In this document: one piece after another, positions 24,001 through 35,470 of the stretch
How the letters are laid out: each line of letters starts with the position of its first letter
Numbering within the stretch: the first letter of the stretch is position 1
Source of the DNA: Populus alba
Taxonomy: Eukaryota; Streptophyta; Magnoliopsida; Malpighiales; Salicaceae
Assembly (NCBI RefSeq): GCF_005239225.2
Contig: NC_133284.1
Coordinates: 36,222,758 to 36,286,757, forward strand
Length of the DNA: 64,000 nt
Direction: 5' to 3'
Notes under the pieces: generated by a model
Told to the model about the DNA's origin: nothing
The model's database searches: none
Seen by the model: only the letters and a program-made list of their open reading frames with translations
Made by a program: the position numbers and the translations under genes

Positions 24001-24286
24001 AACCAAAAAAAATATATAGAGTGAAAGACCAAATGGCACCTAGATGTATGATTTAATTTTTTTGATTTAAAAGGTAAATTTATTATTTTAATGTATTTTA
24101 AAAAAATATTAATAATAAAAAAAAACAAAAATACCCTTGTGCTTAATTTTTCAGAAATTTGTCTTGAAGGGTAATTATACTATGACAATAAATAGTAAAA
24201 TATGTCAACAAATAAAATGAATTTACCTTTTGTTTTACCTTTTTTGTAAATTTTTTTCTATGGCAAAACATAAATTATATTTCATT

Positions 24287-24460
24287 TTTTTTTTTTTGGT
24301 ATCCGGGCCAGCTTACGCGCACCACGACTATTCCCCGGGCCCACTGAACATCTTGCAAGCCCGGCAGGTAAGACAGACAGGCTGGTACTCTTGAGGATCG
24401 AACCCAGGACCTTCGCAAAGACAAGCTTTGCTGTTGACCAATGGGCTAGACCCTCAAGTG
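24287..24460 (-). mobile_element. tRNA-derived SINE with 11 bp target-site duplication
   Basis: This is the best preserved copy. On minus it starts CACTTGAGGG, has an A-box TAGCCCATTGG and a B-box GGTTCGATCC, and ends GTGCGCGTAAGCTGGCCC, GGATACC, then poly-A. Direct repeats TATATTTCATT flank it at 24276-24286 and 24461-24471. It is non-autonomous and depends on LINE machinery. Its low divergence from a plausible consensus makes it the youngest SINE in the window. Confidence 0.9.
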
Positions 24461-25234
24461 TATATTTCATTCATTTTGTACATTATAATTAGGTGTATCT
24501 GTATTATAGATATGCGGTCTCTTTTGTTTGTCACATGATGCATCTAACGGGATTTGGTCTTTGACTATCTATGAATCGGTGAAGTTTGAATTGAAGGATA
24601 ATATTTTGCTACATCTTTGTAATTTGATGGACTCTGAAGGACTTCTGCTACATAGGTTTAGTATATTTAAATTCCTTTCTGGTTCTTATAGTATTTAAAC
24701 ATTTCATTTCCGTCCTTGATGTCAAAATATGTTTGTTTTGGATTTTCTTTATAGTTTATTAAAACTTATGAATGCTTCAATATTTTCTTTTATAAATTAA
24801 GGTTGGCTCTAATTTTATATATGATTTTAAAAACACAAATTAGTAGGTAATTATTACATATGTATACTTATATTTAATTATTTATCATGAATACACTAGA
24901 GTTGTTGACATGGATGGTTAAATTGCATCTTAACGAAAAAAATATCCCAACGTAGTTATTAAACCTACTTAATTTATTGGGTCAATTTAGTTATTTAGTG
25001 ACATGTAATCAAATCAGTGTAAGTTAATTCAAGATTTAATTGATATGATTAAACTCAATTCAAACCTTATAAAAATCAAAACTAAAAAATTAAAAATATT
25101 GTTGTGATAAAATCAATAATTTAAATTGACTTAATAATCTAATTAACTGGATTTTAAATTGATTTTGATCCTAAACCGGATTATCTTGAAATTGGATTCC
25201 AAGATACTATTAAAAAAGAAAAATCAAATAATAG

Positions 25235-25746
25235 CCTGTTTGTTTTTGCATCTTAAAAAATATAGTTTTAAGACCCGGTTTGGTGGACAGCCCGATCCGA
25301 TGGCCCGCTCGGTCCAGGGCCCGGGTTTTGGCCAAGTCACTCAGTAGGCGAGGTCATACATTTTTTTTAAATTAAAATGACATTGTTTTAGTAAAAAAAA
25401 AAAAAAACAAAAAAAAAAGTCAACGGGTTTGTAGTCGGGTCTTACCTGGTCAACCGGGTTAACCCGTTGGGTTTTTTCCTTCCCTTGTTTTTTCTTCAAC
25501 CCGGCCCGGTTCCAGTTCCGGGTCGGCCGGGTCCTAGGTCGACCCACCAGACCGGGTTTTAAAACTATGTTAAAATGTTTTTTTAAATAAAATTTTTTAA
25601 TTTTTTTATTTGCTTCAAAGTTTTTTTTTTTATATTTTTAAATTATTTTGATATGCTGATATTAAAAATAAATTTTAAAAAAATATAAAAAATATTATTT
25701 TAATACATTAAAAAATAATAATTTAAGAAATAATCAACAAACACTA
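25235..25746. mobile_element. Nested pair of inverted-repeat elements, GC-rich inner element
   Basis: The inner element spans about 25261-25567. It begins ATAGTTTTAAGACCCGGTTT and its right end, reverse-complemented, begins ATAGTTTTAAAACCCGGTCT, followed by TGGTGG at both ends. This is a near-perfect terminal inverted repeat of about 26 bp. Its interior is rich in CCCGG and AACCCG. Outside it, TGTTTGTTTTTGC at left and a reverse-complement TGTTTGTTGATT at right suggest a second, AT-rich MITE that received the inner one. No transposase is present. Confidence 0.6.
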
Positions 25747-27914
25747 TCTTTGAGGGTTAACAATCCAATTTCATGTAGTAAATAGCATCTCTCTTGTAAG
25801 ATAAATAGACAAAACAGCACGAAAGTGAAAAATAAAAAAGGGAAGGAAGCACAATGATGACACCCTGCTCGTGGTATTCACAGCCATGATGCACGCACCT
25901 GAAAGTGTGCACTGAGAGCATGGGAATTTGCAAAGTCAGGTGGGGCTGTAGCTTTTGTGCAACCAAAATCCAATAATAATAATAATTCCCTCTTCTATTT
26001 AATTTATTTTTGCAGCGACTCCTTCATGTAAAAGCTGTCGGTTCATCATGGCTATGAGCTTATCTTATAGCTCTTTCAGATGAATCGAGCATGACATTAA
26101 CTCAGTTGTTACAGTCATGATTATGTTTTCTTTTTCTTCCTTTTTATAAATGGATTTCTTTTTCTTTTTTCTTTTCCATTGAGAGAATGTTCGAACTAAA
26201 AGTGATACACAAGCCCAGCAGCATTGGAAAGGACCCCTTAGAAAGGGCTTGGTCCACTTTACATCAATACATGGCCCTAAAAGTCATACACAAGCCCAGT
26301 AGCATCCATACTGCATTTCCATAAAACATTTCTAAAAAAAAACTAGCAAATTATGCCAAACCTCAGGTTCTCCAAAACATTTTGGAGTTGCCAACACTAA
26401 ATCTCCGATCCTAAAGGATGGGAAAGACATCGAATATATTGCTTTTGCAACATTCGTTTGAATGATAGCGAGATTTTTCTTTACCATGCATGCAGCTTCT
26501 GCCATACTTTGATCAGCTAGCCTATCAAAAATTCCTTTAAATCTACAGTCCATTCTGAATTTTATTCCCCCAATTGAAGGACAAATAAAATAAATAAAAT
26601 TAAAAATTTAGCGTAAAAAACAAGGCAAAGGAATACATTACTAGGGGGATCTTAAACTTCTAGTTTATTAACAAAGTTTAATAGTCAGAATCTTCTTCAA
26701 GAGGGGGGAAAACTCAGAAAAAACAAAGAAAAGGAGAGGGCTTGGGGCGTCTTTCAATAGGTTCCTACCTGTTGTCATCATCCAAAATACTTCGCCGGAG
26801 TTGTTCTTGCTTTTCTCTCCATTCCTCTCCCCAAAGCTTGGCCTCTGCCACTGCATGGTCCCAGTCTAAATCCCTGTCTGTTACCATTTTTGTGCGACTT
26901 GGAGTGAAGTCAGGCTCAGGCCATTTGACACAGTAATTCCTGGCCTTCTTCGGTTCACTTTTACGGGACAACAAATAATCCATGGCTTGCACCACTTCAC
27001 TCGAGGAAGGGCGTAAATTGGCATTTTCACCGAGGCACATCGATGCCACCCCTATAACCTTCCTTAAGACAGACATTGGGTACTTGCCTCTCAGCAATGG
27101 ATCTGCTAACTTTGAAAAGTTGTGCTCCTTCATCAAGGGGAGAGCCTACATTCAAAAGAAATCTTGACTTAGAAAACCGATATAATGAAAGGTGATCTAG
27201 TGTCTTTAGTAGAATGTACCAATAATCCATCATGAGCAGAGCCAAAGATCATTCTCATATCATATGTAGAAGACACTATAGAAAAATAAGATGCAGAGGT
27301 CAAATCTTTTCAAGCATATTGACTTGATACAGTTAGTGCAGCTTCTATTCCTTAAGACTAATCCTCAAAAAAGTTACCTAGGATATGTACAGGTTTTGGC
27401 AAACTGACAGATATGTAGCATTATAGGAAGTGAATTACCCAATGAACAAGATATTCTCGACGACCATTAACCTCGTACAGTGCTCCACGTCCAGTAATTA
27501 GCTCTAACAAAACAATCCCATAACTGTAGATGTCAGTCTTCCTGATGATGCATATTCAGGAGCACAGTAGCCATAGTACCATGACCCTAGTGGAGACATG
27601 GTCTTGTCGCCAACGGGGGCAAATTTTACGAGTCCAAAATCGGAGAGTTTTGGGTTAAAACCATCATTCAATAATATGTTAGACGCTTTCAGGTCCCTGA
27701 ATATGACAGAAGGATTTGCAGAATGCAGAGAATCCAATCTCTTGGCCGTACCTGCTGCTATCTTCATTCTTGTATTCCAGTCAAGAGGCTCCATATCTGG
27801 CGTCTCATCTGCACAAAAACATGATATGTCATCCCTTACATGCTAAATCCTTGAAGAATTGAGAAAGATAGCAGATGTTCTGTGGCATCTCTATTTATCC
27901 AATTAACAATATCT

Positions 27915-29550
27915 AAATGGTGTGGGGGAATCACTGTTCCCCCCACACCTAAATCACTGTGGATTACAACAGTAATCCACAGTGCTTTCCCTTTTTTTTT
28001 TTCAACTTTCCCTCTTTTTTTTTTTTGTTTTTTTTCTTTTTTTTTTTCAAAATTGCTTTCCTTTTTTTTTTTTCTTCCAACTTTCCTTTTTTTTTTTTTT
28101 CCATTTAATTTTCTTTTAAAATGTTTTCTTTATTGATTTTTACTTTTTAAATATTGAACTGGTTAAAAATTCTGCTTTGTAATTTTTTTCCTTTAAAATA
28201 TTATGGATTGTTACGGTGTTTTTCAATTATTTTTTCTATTTTATTTTTCTATTTTTTCAAAATTATATTTGTTAAATTTTTTTATATTGAGCTGATTAAT
28301 AATTTAGTTTTGTAATTTTTTTTCTTTAAAACATTGTTGATTGCTACAGTGTTTCTCTGCATGATTTTCTTTGTTTTTGTTTTTTCTCTCTCCAAAATTA
28401 TCTTTTTTTATTTTATTTTTTTAATATTGAGCTGGTTAAAAATTACAGTTACAATATGTGAGGAAAGCACTATAACTTTCCTTGCAAATTACTGTGGATT
28501 GCTACAATGTTTTTTCTTATGAGGTTTTTTTCTGTTTTGTTATGATTTTTTTTTTTTCTAAAAATTGTCTTTGTCAATTTTATTCTTTAAATATTAAGCT
28601 GTTTAATAATTGCAATTACAAATAAATACAAGTTTTTCCTCACAAAACACTATGGATTGATTACAATTTTTCCTTACATGGTTTTTTTTTTCAGTTTCTT
28701 TGTGTTTTCTTTTTTTGTAATATTTTTTTTAAATTATCTTCGTCGATTTTATTTTTTTTTAATATCGAGTTGGTTAGAATTTAACTTTGTAATAAAGCTT
28801 AATCATATGGGGAAAACACTGTAGATTTCCTCACAAAACATTGTTGAAAATTACTATTAAAAGTCATTATAAATAATGTTAAATCATGTGGGGAAGCACT
28901 GTAGCTTTCATTACAAAATATCATGAATTGCTACAGTGTTTCCAACATGATTTTTTTTTCTTTTTTTTTGTGTTTTCTTTTAATATTTTTTTCTAAAATT
29001 ATCTTTGTTGATTTAATATTTTTTTAATATTGAGCCGATTAAGAATTTAGCTTTATAATTTTTTTTCTTTTAAAACACTGTGAATTATTGCAGTGTTTTT
29101 CCATATGATTTTTTTATTATTTTTTCCAAAATTATCTTTGTTTATTTTTAAAAAAATATTAAGTTGGTTAAGAATTATAATTACAATAAAGTTAAATCAT
29201 ATAGGGAAGCGTTATAGTTTTCTTACAAACAATAAGGATTGCTACAGTATTTATCTAAATGGTTTTTATTTTATTTTATTGGGGAAAGCACTGTAGTTTT
29301 CCTCATAAAAACATTATCAATTGCTACAATGTTTTTTCTTATAGGTTTTTTTCCTTTCCAAAAATTATCTTTTGTTGGTTTTTTTTAATATTAAGTTGGT
29401 AGAAAATTTAGCTTTGTAATTTTATTTTCTTTTTATTAACAGAAAAGCTAAATCATGTGGCGAAAAACAATGTATCTTTCCTCCCAAAACATTATGGATT
29501 GCTACAAATCATTTTGTTCAGTCTCTAAGTTTTGATCACCAACACAACTT
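27915..29550. repeat. Degenerate tandem array, about 150-160 bp unit, in intron 3 of the kinase
   Basis: The phrase GGATTGCTACAGTGTTTTT, with variants, recurs at about 28204, 28336, 28496, 28655, 28924, 29081, 29235, 29317 and 29494. In full units it is followed by T-rich DNA, AAAATTATCTTTGTTGATTT, AATATTGAG(C/T)TGGTTAA and GGGGAAAGCACTGTAG. Spacing is mostly 150-160 bases, with some half units. The whole array lies in the intron between kinase exons 27439-27808 and 30295-30483. Confidence 0.75.
27919..27984. repeat. Two adjacent perfect hairpins at the head of the intron array
   Basis: Hairpin 1: GGTGTGGGGG (27919-27928) pairs with CCCCCACACC (27940-27949), 11-base loop. Hairpin 2: CACTGTGGATTAC (27955-27967) pairs perfectly with GTAATCCACAGTG (27972-27984) over a 4-base AACA loop. 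The second hairpin's arms contain the same CACTGTGGATT word that repeats through the array. Confidence 0.9.
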
Positions 29551-29655
29551 TTTTTCCCGTCATGAAAATATTAGCTCCATCATATCTTTAGTTTCTATTA
29601 CTTATCTAGCGTTGGTTCACAATTATAACACTATTAAATATATTTATTTTATAAG

Positions 29656-29671
29656 CCCGCGGCAGCGCGGG
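29656..29671. repeat. GC hairpin resembling a decayed Helitron 3' end
   Basis: CCCGCG-GCAG-CGCGGG forms a 6 bp stem after AT-rich DNA (TTATTTTATAAGCCCGCG), as at plant Helitron 3' termini. The expected CTRR ending is not intact: CTCGT follows about 20 bases after the stem. No 5' end was located. Confidence 0.35.
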
Positions 29672-30849
29672 GGCATGCATCTCGTAGGTATTAAATGATG
29701 TCTTAATCTCACTATTTATGGGAAATATGAAGTTGCACAACATGAAGTGCATAGGAAATCTCATTTCATGCTGTTTCATTGGCATACGTATGTTTATCTG
29801 TCTTACTTCTGTCTTTCTTAATTCTAGAATGACGAAGAGAAAAACAAAACAACCAGATACAATGAAGCAGAATCGTCATCTTTCGTATCGGTTCACTGTA
29901 CAGAGGAAGGATAACAATTGCTCATGGACAAACAAGTAATATTAATTATGACATGAATTCCAACTCATTTACACTTTTGAAATGATAAATTGCCCTTGGT
30001 TAAATATATAGAAGATATCTCTTCATCTAATAAATTTGAATGAATGGACTTTGCTATAAGATAGCCACCGACCAACTGCAATTTTGTTTTTTCAAATCAG
30101 ATAATTTAATCTCTAAATGCGTTCTACTGTAAATCTTGTGTTTCAAACGAGAAAGATCTTCCATGAAATCATTCATTCCATCATAAGCTGTCTTGAATTG
30201 TTTTTCATTGCAAAGTCTAGTTACTCTGGGGTGCTTCGAATGATGTTATAGCAAGTAAAACTAAATATTTTGTGATATGGAAGGAAGATATAACAAAAAG
30301 GTGATCTTCCAAGGATCCCAAGGGCATGTATTCATAGACAAGAAGGCGATGGTCTGCATCACCACAATAACCAATCAAGTTGACAATGTTAGGGTGATGC
30401 ATTAGGGAGAGCATGAGAACCTCCACCTGAAACTCCTTGTCACCTTGGATACCTAATGGATCTAGCTTCTTAACAGCTACAACCTGCTACAACCATATTA
30501 GATGTGTTCAAGAAAAGAAGAGACCTAGTCCACTGGTTCACATAAGAAAAAACACGATAAGTAAGATTTGGGAGCAAACGAGAAAATAAATGAAAAAAAG
30601 CCTGTTTGTATGAGAATGGTGGAACAAAATAAAAAATATTTTGAGCCAAATGAATTTTAATTACCTGATGACCAGTGCTTTCTATATATACAGCACCGAA
30701 TCCACCGCTTCCAAGGAAAGATTCGGCCCTAAAATTACTTGTTGCAGATGAAAGTTCTATATAGGTGAATATTGCAGCCTTACGATCACCTGGTCCATCT
30801 TTTACGACAGATGATGTAAATCTTGTCTCAACATTCCTTTTTGACATGG

Positions 30850-32400
30850 CTCCCCATCTTGGTTTTGTGTGAATTTTAGTAAAAGAGGATCAATCAAGTG
30901 GACGAATAAATTCTTAGAAAGAAAGAGTATGATTGAACGAACATGAAATAAACTTTTGAAGAGAACACAGTTTTAAACGAGCTTCTCACATTCAAATGCA
31001 GCAAGCCGTGTGAAATTCTAGAGGAGCAAATTATATTGTTAACCAGCTCAAACAACAACAGGTTACCGATAAGTGGTGGCTATTATACAAGAACAGCAGT
31101 ATGAATCAAGTGAAGTCATCCTAATTTTACTTTTACTTCGCTCTTTAAAGATGTTAAAAAATGTAGATAACAATGTGTGCACGTATCCTATGTAAGATTC
31201 TTGCCAAAAGAGAAGTCCCGGAAAAAAGACATGCACTAAGATTTGAGGAAAAATACCACAAATGAAAATACCATTTGAAGTTGTAGAGCACCTGCCAAGC
31301 TCATGGCTATTGAGAAGCAAGAGCTTAAGTGTTAAACCAAATTAACGAAGGGATTTTCAGTTTAAGTTCACTGCATCTCTTGTAAATCACATTAAAAGAC
31401 TTTATGTGGCCATCTAGACGAATAAAAGAAAAGATTGTATAAGGTGAAAACAAAAGGCAAACGAAGAATAGAAATTCATACATGGAAGCCATAACATTTC
31501 CCAGTATAAGCAGGTTCTCCTGGTCATTGGAAGAGCAATCTAGTATTCTTCATAAATTTCAAACAATCTACCAAGGCATTATATATATTTCTCTATATAA
31601 TCTTGTCATGCTTTATAAGACTTTCAGGTAAATTTTGTAAAACAACATCTTCACTAAAAAAAACTTAAATATTAAATAAGCTCTATTTATATTATTGTCT
31701 AAAACATTGTATTTCTTAAGTTAAAGTTTTTTTTTTTAACTCAAACACTTAAGTTATTGATTGAGATCATAAAATATAATTTATATATTATTTTTTTTTA
31801 ACATATTATTTAAGTAAAAATATTTTTAGATTTAAAACTTACATATATTTAGTACTAATATTATGTCAAAGATTATTTTTAATTTAAAAACTAGTAAAAT
31901 TTTAAGATATAATTTATATTATTTTTTAATATATTTTTTTTAAAAGAATCCATGATTATTTATTCAAATTACTAAGATAAGTTGATGAGCTAAAGTAGTA
32001 GAGCCAATGGCAAGTCACTTGCTGACATGATTAATTGCTAGATTAATTTCCAGCAGAAATTATGAGCTATACTAAGGCAAAAATAATAAGTTAAAATTTA
32101 GATTTCCAGTCTACAGAATTGGAATAATACTAAGACAACTCAAAAGGGATAACTCTTAAAACTACCAAATTTTAAGAGATCAACTCATCCCTAACCTACA
32201 TTGTGTTTGTCTATCAATTTTCATGCATAATCAAAATGTTTGGAATTTTTTTATTCCCATAACCATGATGCATGCCTATCATCAAATCAAGAACACAAAC
32301 ACAAAATTCAAAACATGAAAAACAAACAAAATGTAAGAAAAAAAGAAAACACCCTTTACAGATTACATCAATAGGCACATGATTATCAAACAAAACTCAC
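30850..32400 (-). other. Intron 1 of the kinase gene
   Basis: About 1.55 kb of AT-rich intron. No additional exon is supported. The open frame at 31063-31320 has no domain. Confidence 0.5.
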
Positions 32401-32479
32401 CATAAAATGGTTGTTTCTTGATATGATTGCTTTTCACCTTCCTGCCTTCAGAAAGACCAAGACAAGAGCAAAAACCCAT

Positions 32480-33470
32480 CTCCAGAAAAACAATGAAAAA
32501 CCAAAACCACGATGTGATTTCCTGAAAGCACTGAGAGTTCTTTAGTGAACTTGACAATAGCTAATATACTGAAAAAACTGAAAGTTGGTTCCTGCAGGTT
32601 GTGATAATATCAAGTTAAACATTGAGAGAAAAAACCAAAAAAGTAAAGAACCATAAGAGTTTTGCGGGATAGATTAGCTTCTTCAGTTCAGATTATTTAC
32701 GTGTAAAGATTTTCTACACGTTTTTCTAGAAGGAAAAAAAACGTAAGAGAAAACAAAAAACATCAACACGCAAAGTACTACTACCGTACATGGTTGTGTT
32801 TTCAACAAAATCTAGCTGTTGTCTTAAATGACGTCAAAAGAATTAAAGTTTACGTCTTTCTGTAAAATTAAAATATTGGAAGTGTTCTATGAACTTATGA
32901 GTGAGTGAATGATTATCATAACTTCCAAAAAACAAAACATTTCTGCCACAATTTAGATTCCTTGATACCTGGTTTTAACTGTTAATTTGTCGTCGTATTC
33001 TAATGTTCTCGGAGGATTTATTTTCATTTTGGTTTGTAATAACATGTTGTCCATGAAATATCATCATTAACTTGGGAAATAGCTTGGTTTGTTGAGTTTT
33101 GAGTTTTTATACACTGGTTTTGAATTGTCAATTTAGTATAATTAAGTAAGAAATTAAACAAATGCATGGGGCAACGCAGAAAAAATCTTTATTTGTAGAA
33201 GAAAATGGAATAATGTGGTATGAATTAAGAAAGTGCCATAATTTGATGACGTATGTTAATGTTTTCACTTGATAATTGAGTAAGAAAGTTCATCAAACAA
33301 ATGGGGTGACATAGAGAAAATTATTTATTTGTAGAAAAAAATGGTATAATGTATTTGTTGGAATAAAAAATGGCATAATGTAGTTCTAATGTGTAATTAT
33401 ATTTAATTGATTTGTTTTCGCAACTTAGCATTCAATGTAGAATCTTTTTAAGTGATCGACTTGTTTAGCT
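32480..33470. other. Promoter-side region of the kinase gene
   Basis: AT-rich DNA upstream of the minus-strand kinase start. Two related phrases (ATGGTATAATGTATTTGTTG and ATGGCATAATGTAGTTC near 33340-33390) hint at local duplication. No gene seen. Confidence 0.4.
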
Positions 33471-33479
33471 TTTTTGTTT

Positions 33480-34597
33480 TTTTTTTTTTTTTAAATTTGG
33501 ATTGTGGTAAGATGATATATGGGGATTTTTTGGATAAAAATTATTTTTCTTAGTTAATATAATTTTTATATTTAGTTTAGAAAAATATTTTTTATTATAG
33601 TAATTTTAATTTTTGTTCTATTTAGTTTAGAAAATGAAGTATTGAGATTGATGATTTTGTTTTTTTTCTAATTTGACTTTTATTACTTTTTTTTTTTTTT
33701 TTTAGGTTTTTTATTTTTTTAGTTTGTTTAGGTTGGTTTTTGAGTTTATTTAAAGTGTTGTAAACTTTTTAAAGAGGCATATATCATTATAGAGTTTTCT
33801 CTTAAGCAATAAAAATACGAATTAAAATTCTTTTGTTCGATCCTATTTTCACCATTAATCCATTTTCTCTTGCTATTGTCCCACCACTTATTCTTCTAGA
33901 TGCGCCAATTAGTATCAAAATCCAATGATCCTTGATTATTGCTTATCATGTGCTGCAATCTTATGACTATTTGTTTATTTATTATGTGCTTCTAATAACC
34001 ATAATAGGAAGAGGTCATAGAATAGGGTATGATCAATGAGTGGATGAAAGGGTTCTTCATTGGAAGAGAATGTTTAGGTGCTCGTAATAGAGTACATGCA
34101 GAGACAAATCACATAATTGACTTTTTATTTGGAACAAAAAAACCTACCAGAATAGGGCTAGGATAAGAGTGATCATGGATCCAGGTAATAACATAAACCC
34201 ATTCTAGAGCTAAGAGTAAAGAAAAAAGTCTGTTGATCCAGAGGAAAACAGAACTAGAGATTTTGGATTTCATATCAAAATCCATGAATTTGCAGGAACT
34301 CTACAAATTGAAGAGTTCATTGATTTGTTGAACAGTTCCATAATAGGTGAGGGTAAAATTGATTGCAATTAGATTGAAGGGTCAGACTTCAATTTGGTTG
34401 GAATAGTTAAAAAGTTTATGAAACTTAGCAACAACAATTTGTCTTTCGAGCGCCTGAAGAGTGATGAGTTATCCAACTAGGCAAATTTGATCCTCTGAAA
34501 AACATATGTCAAAGCACAATGGGTGTTGCAATTTATGTTTATGATGCCGGCACATTTGGCAACTCTTATCGCATTTTAAGAAACAATTCAATATTGG

Positions 34598-34633
<36 letters not shown>

Positions 34634-35040
34634 GTAATGTATCACATAAAACTTGCATAATTAGTCTAGGTGTAATTATATTAAATAATAATTAATCAAG
34701 CTTGTTATTCATTACCTTAAGGGTACCTTAATTGCAGAAATAATAATGAATCATATTATTTAATGTCTAAGTGTATGAAACAACTCTTCTAAAGATTGAT
34801 AGAGAATACTTCTCTTAAGTAAATTTGATTTGGAGATCAAAGAAAAAAAAAGGACAAATTTTTTTGTCATAAATCATTTTAGTCATTTAGTTCATGTGGA
34901 GGATGAACTTTGCCTGCAAGAAACGTTTCCCCGACATGCAATTGTTCTCCACAAGTACAATATTACCTGGTATGTAAATATTGTAAATTTTTTGATTGCT
35001 ATATTTTACCCCAGGCATGTCTAAGGCTCATGTTTCAACA
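33480..35040 (+). mobile_element. Degenerate Ty3/gypsy-type LTR retrotransposon relic
   Basis: Near 34250-34470 the plus strand reads, in broken frames, like gypsy gag (DFGFHIKIHEFAGTLQIEEF, then IDLLN), the position where intact elements have an F-x-G-x-L-x-x-E-x-F-x-D-W pattern. At 34905-35024 a frame gives ETFPRHAIVLHKYNITWYVN and IVNFL, matching the RNase H-integrase linker of gypsy polyproteins (usually ...WYADIVNYL). A weak primer-binding-like TTAGTATCAAAATCC lies near 33907-33921. Most of pol is missing and stops are frequent. A TA repeat at 34597-34634 separates the two parts. Confidence 0.55.
34597..34634. repeat. TA microsatellite
   Basis: TA dinucleotide run of about 19 units, interrupted once, inside the gypsy relic. 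Confidence 0.9.
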
Positions 35041-35470
35041 AAGAACTTGTTTTTAAAGAATAACCGAAACCAGAGAACAAAAAACCTTGAAAAACCCAAC
35101 TCAATCTAAATTTTTTACAAATTTATAATTTATTATTATGTTGAAGAACTAATTTAGTGTATTCCTTAAATATCATTTATTATTATGTTGATAAAATCAA
35201 ATTAGTGAATTACTGAAATTTCTGACGGTCCCTTTTTCTCTTTAATAAAGAGAATTTTTCTTAGATTTGTTTCAAAGCAAACTATCAATTGATTCCGTGG
35301 GGATAAAAAGCTCAGATTCTTCTCTAGCGCCCAAGAAGCTCCATCATTTTAAGACATTTCAGTGTTTTCTCCTTGATGCTCTCTAGTACATTGACAAGCT
35401 CCATCAAATCTTGCCTTCTGGATCTCTTTACTGAGTTCCTCAACTATAAGAATGGAATCCAACAAAACAG

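Larger units (their letters stand above)
20641..26640. other. Six-kb intergenic repeat region
   Basis: No gene is supported. Contents: MITE-like DNA at about 21130-21330, an ACCGGTTT-rich repeat at 22040-22330, copy B of the unclassified dispersed repeat (22950-24000), a SINE at 24287-24460, and a nested inverted-repeat element at about 25235-25746. A minus-strand open frame at 26332-26553 has a plausible amino-acid pattern but no family I recognise. Confidence 0.55.
26765..32479 (-). pseudogene. PBL27-like: PBL27-type receptor-like cytoplasmic kinase, catalytic core disrupted
   Basis: Relatives are Ser/Thr kinases acting at the plasma membrane in immune signalling. Exons: 32401-32479 (MGFCSCLGLSEGRK; Gly2 and Cys residues allow lipidation), 30665-30849 (FTYIELSSATSNF, SFLGSGGFGAVY), 30295-30483 (VVAVKKLD lysine, [16 protein letters not shown]), 27439-27808 ([38 protein letters not shown], then in another frame [19 protein letters not shown]) and 26765-27145 (LADPLLRGKYPM, AVAEAKLWGEEWREKQEQL, stop at 26765). 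The C-terminal AVAEAK-WGE-WRE motif points to the PBL27 group. Lesions: VYKG shortened to VY after GGFGA; the exon 3/4 joint is one base short; three single-base losses in the activation-loop segment [16 protein letters not shown] (expected GDKTHVSTRVMGTYGYC); and a frame change after SSGR. These make an active kinase unlikely. Confidence 0.85.

Noticed and set aside
26332..26553. 73-codon minus-strand frame (FRIGDLVLATP) as a transposon polyprotein piece
   Set aside because: Superficially retroelement-like, but no second motif supports it and the family could not be named.
27915..29550. CRISPR-like regular repeats
   Set aside because: Repeats are long, degenerate and without unique spacers, in a plant intron.
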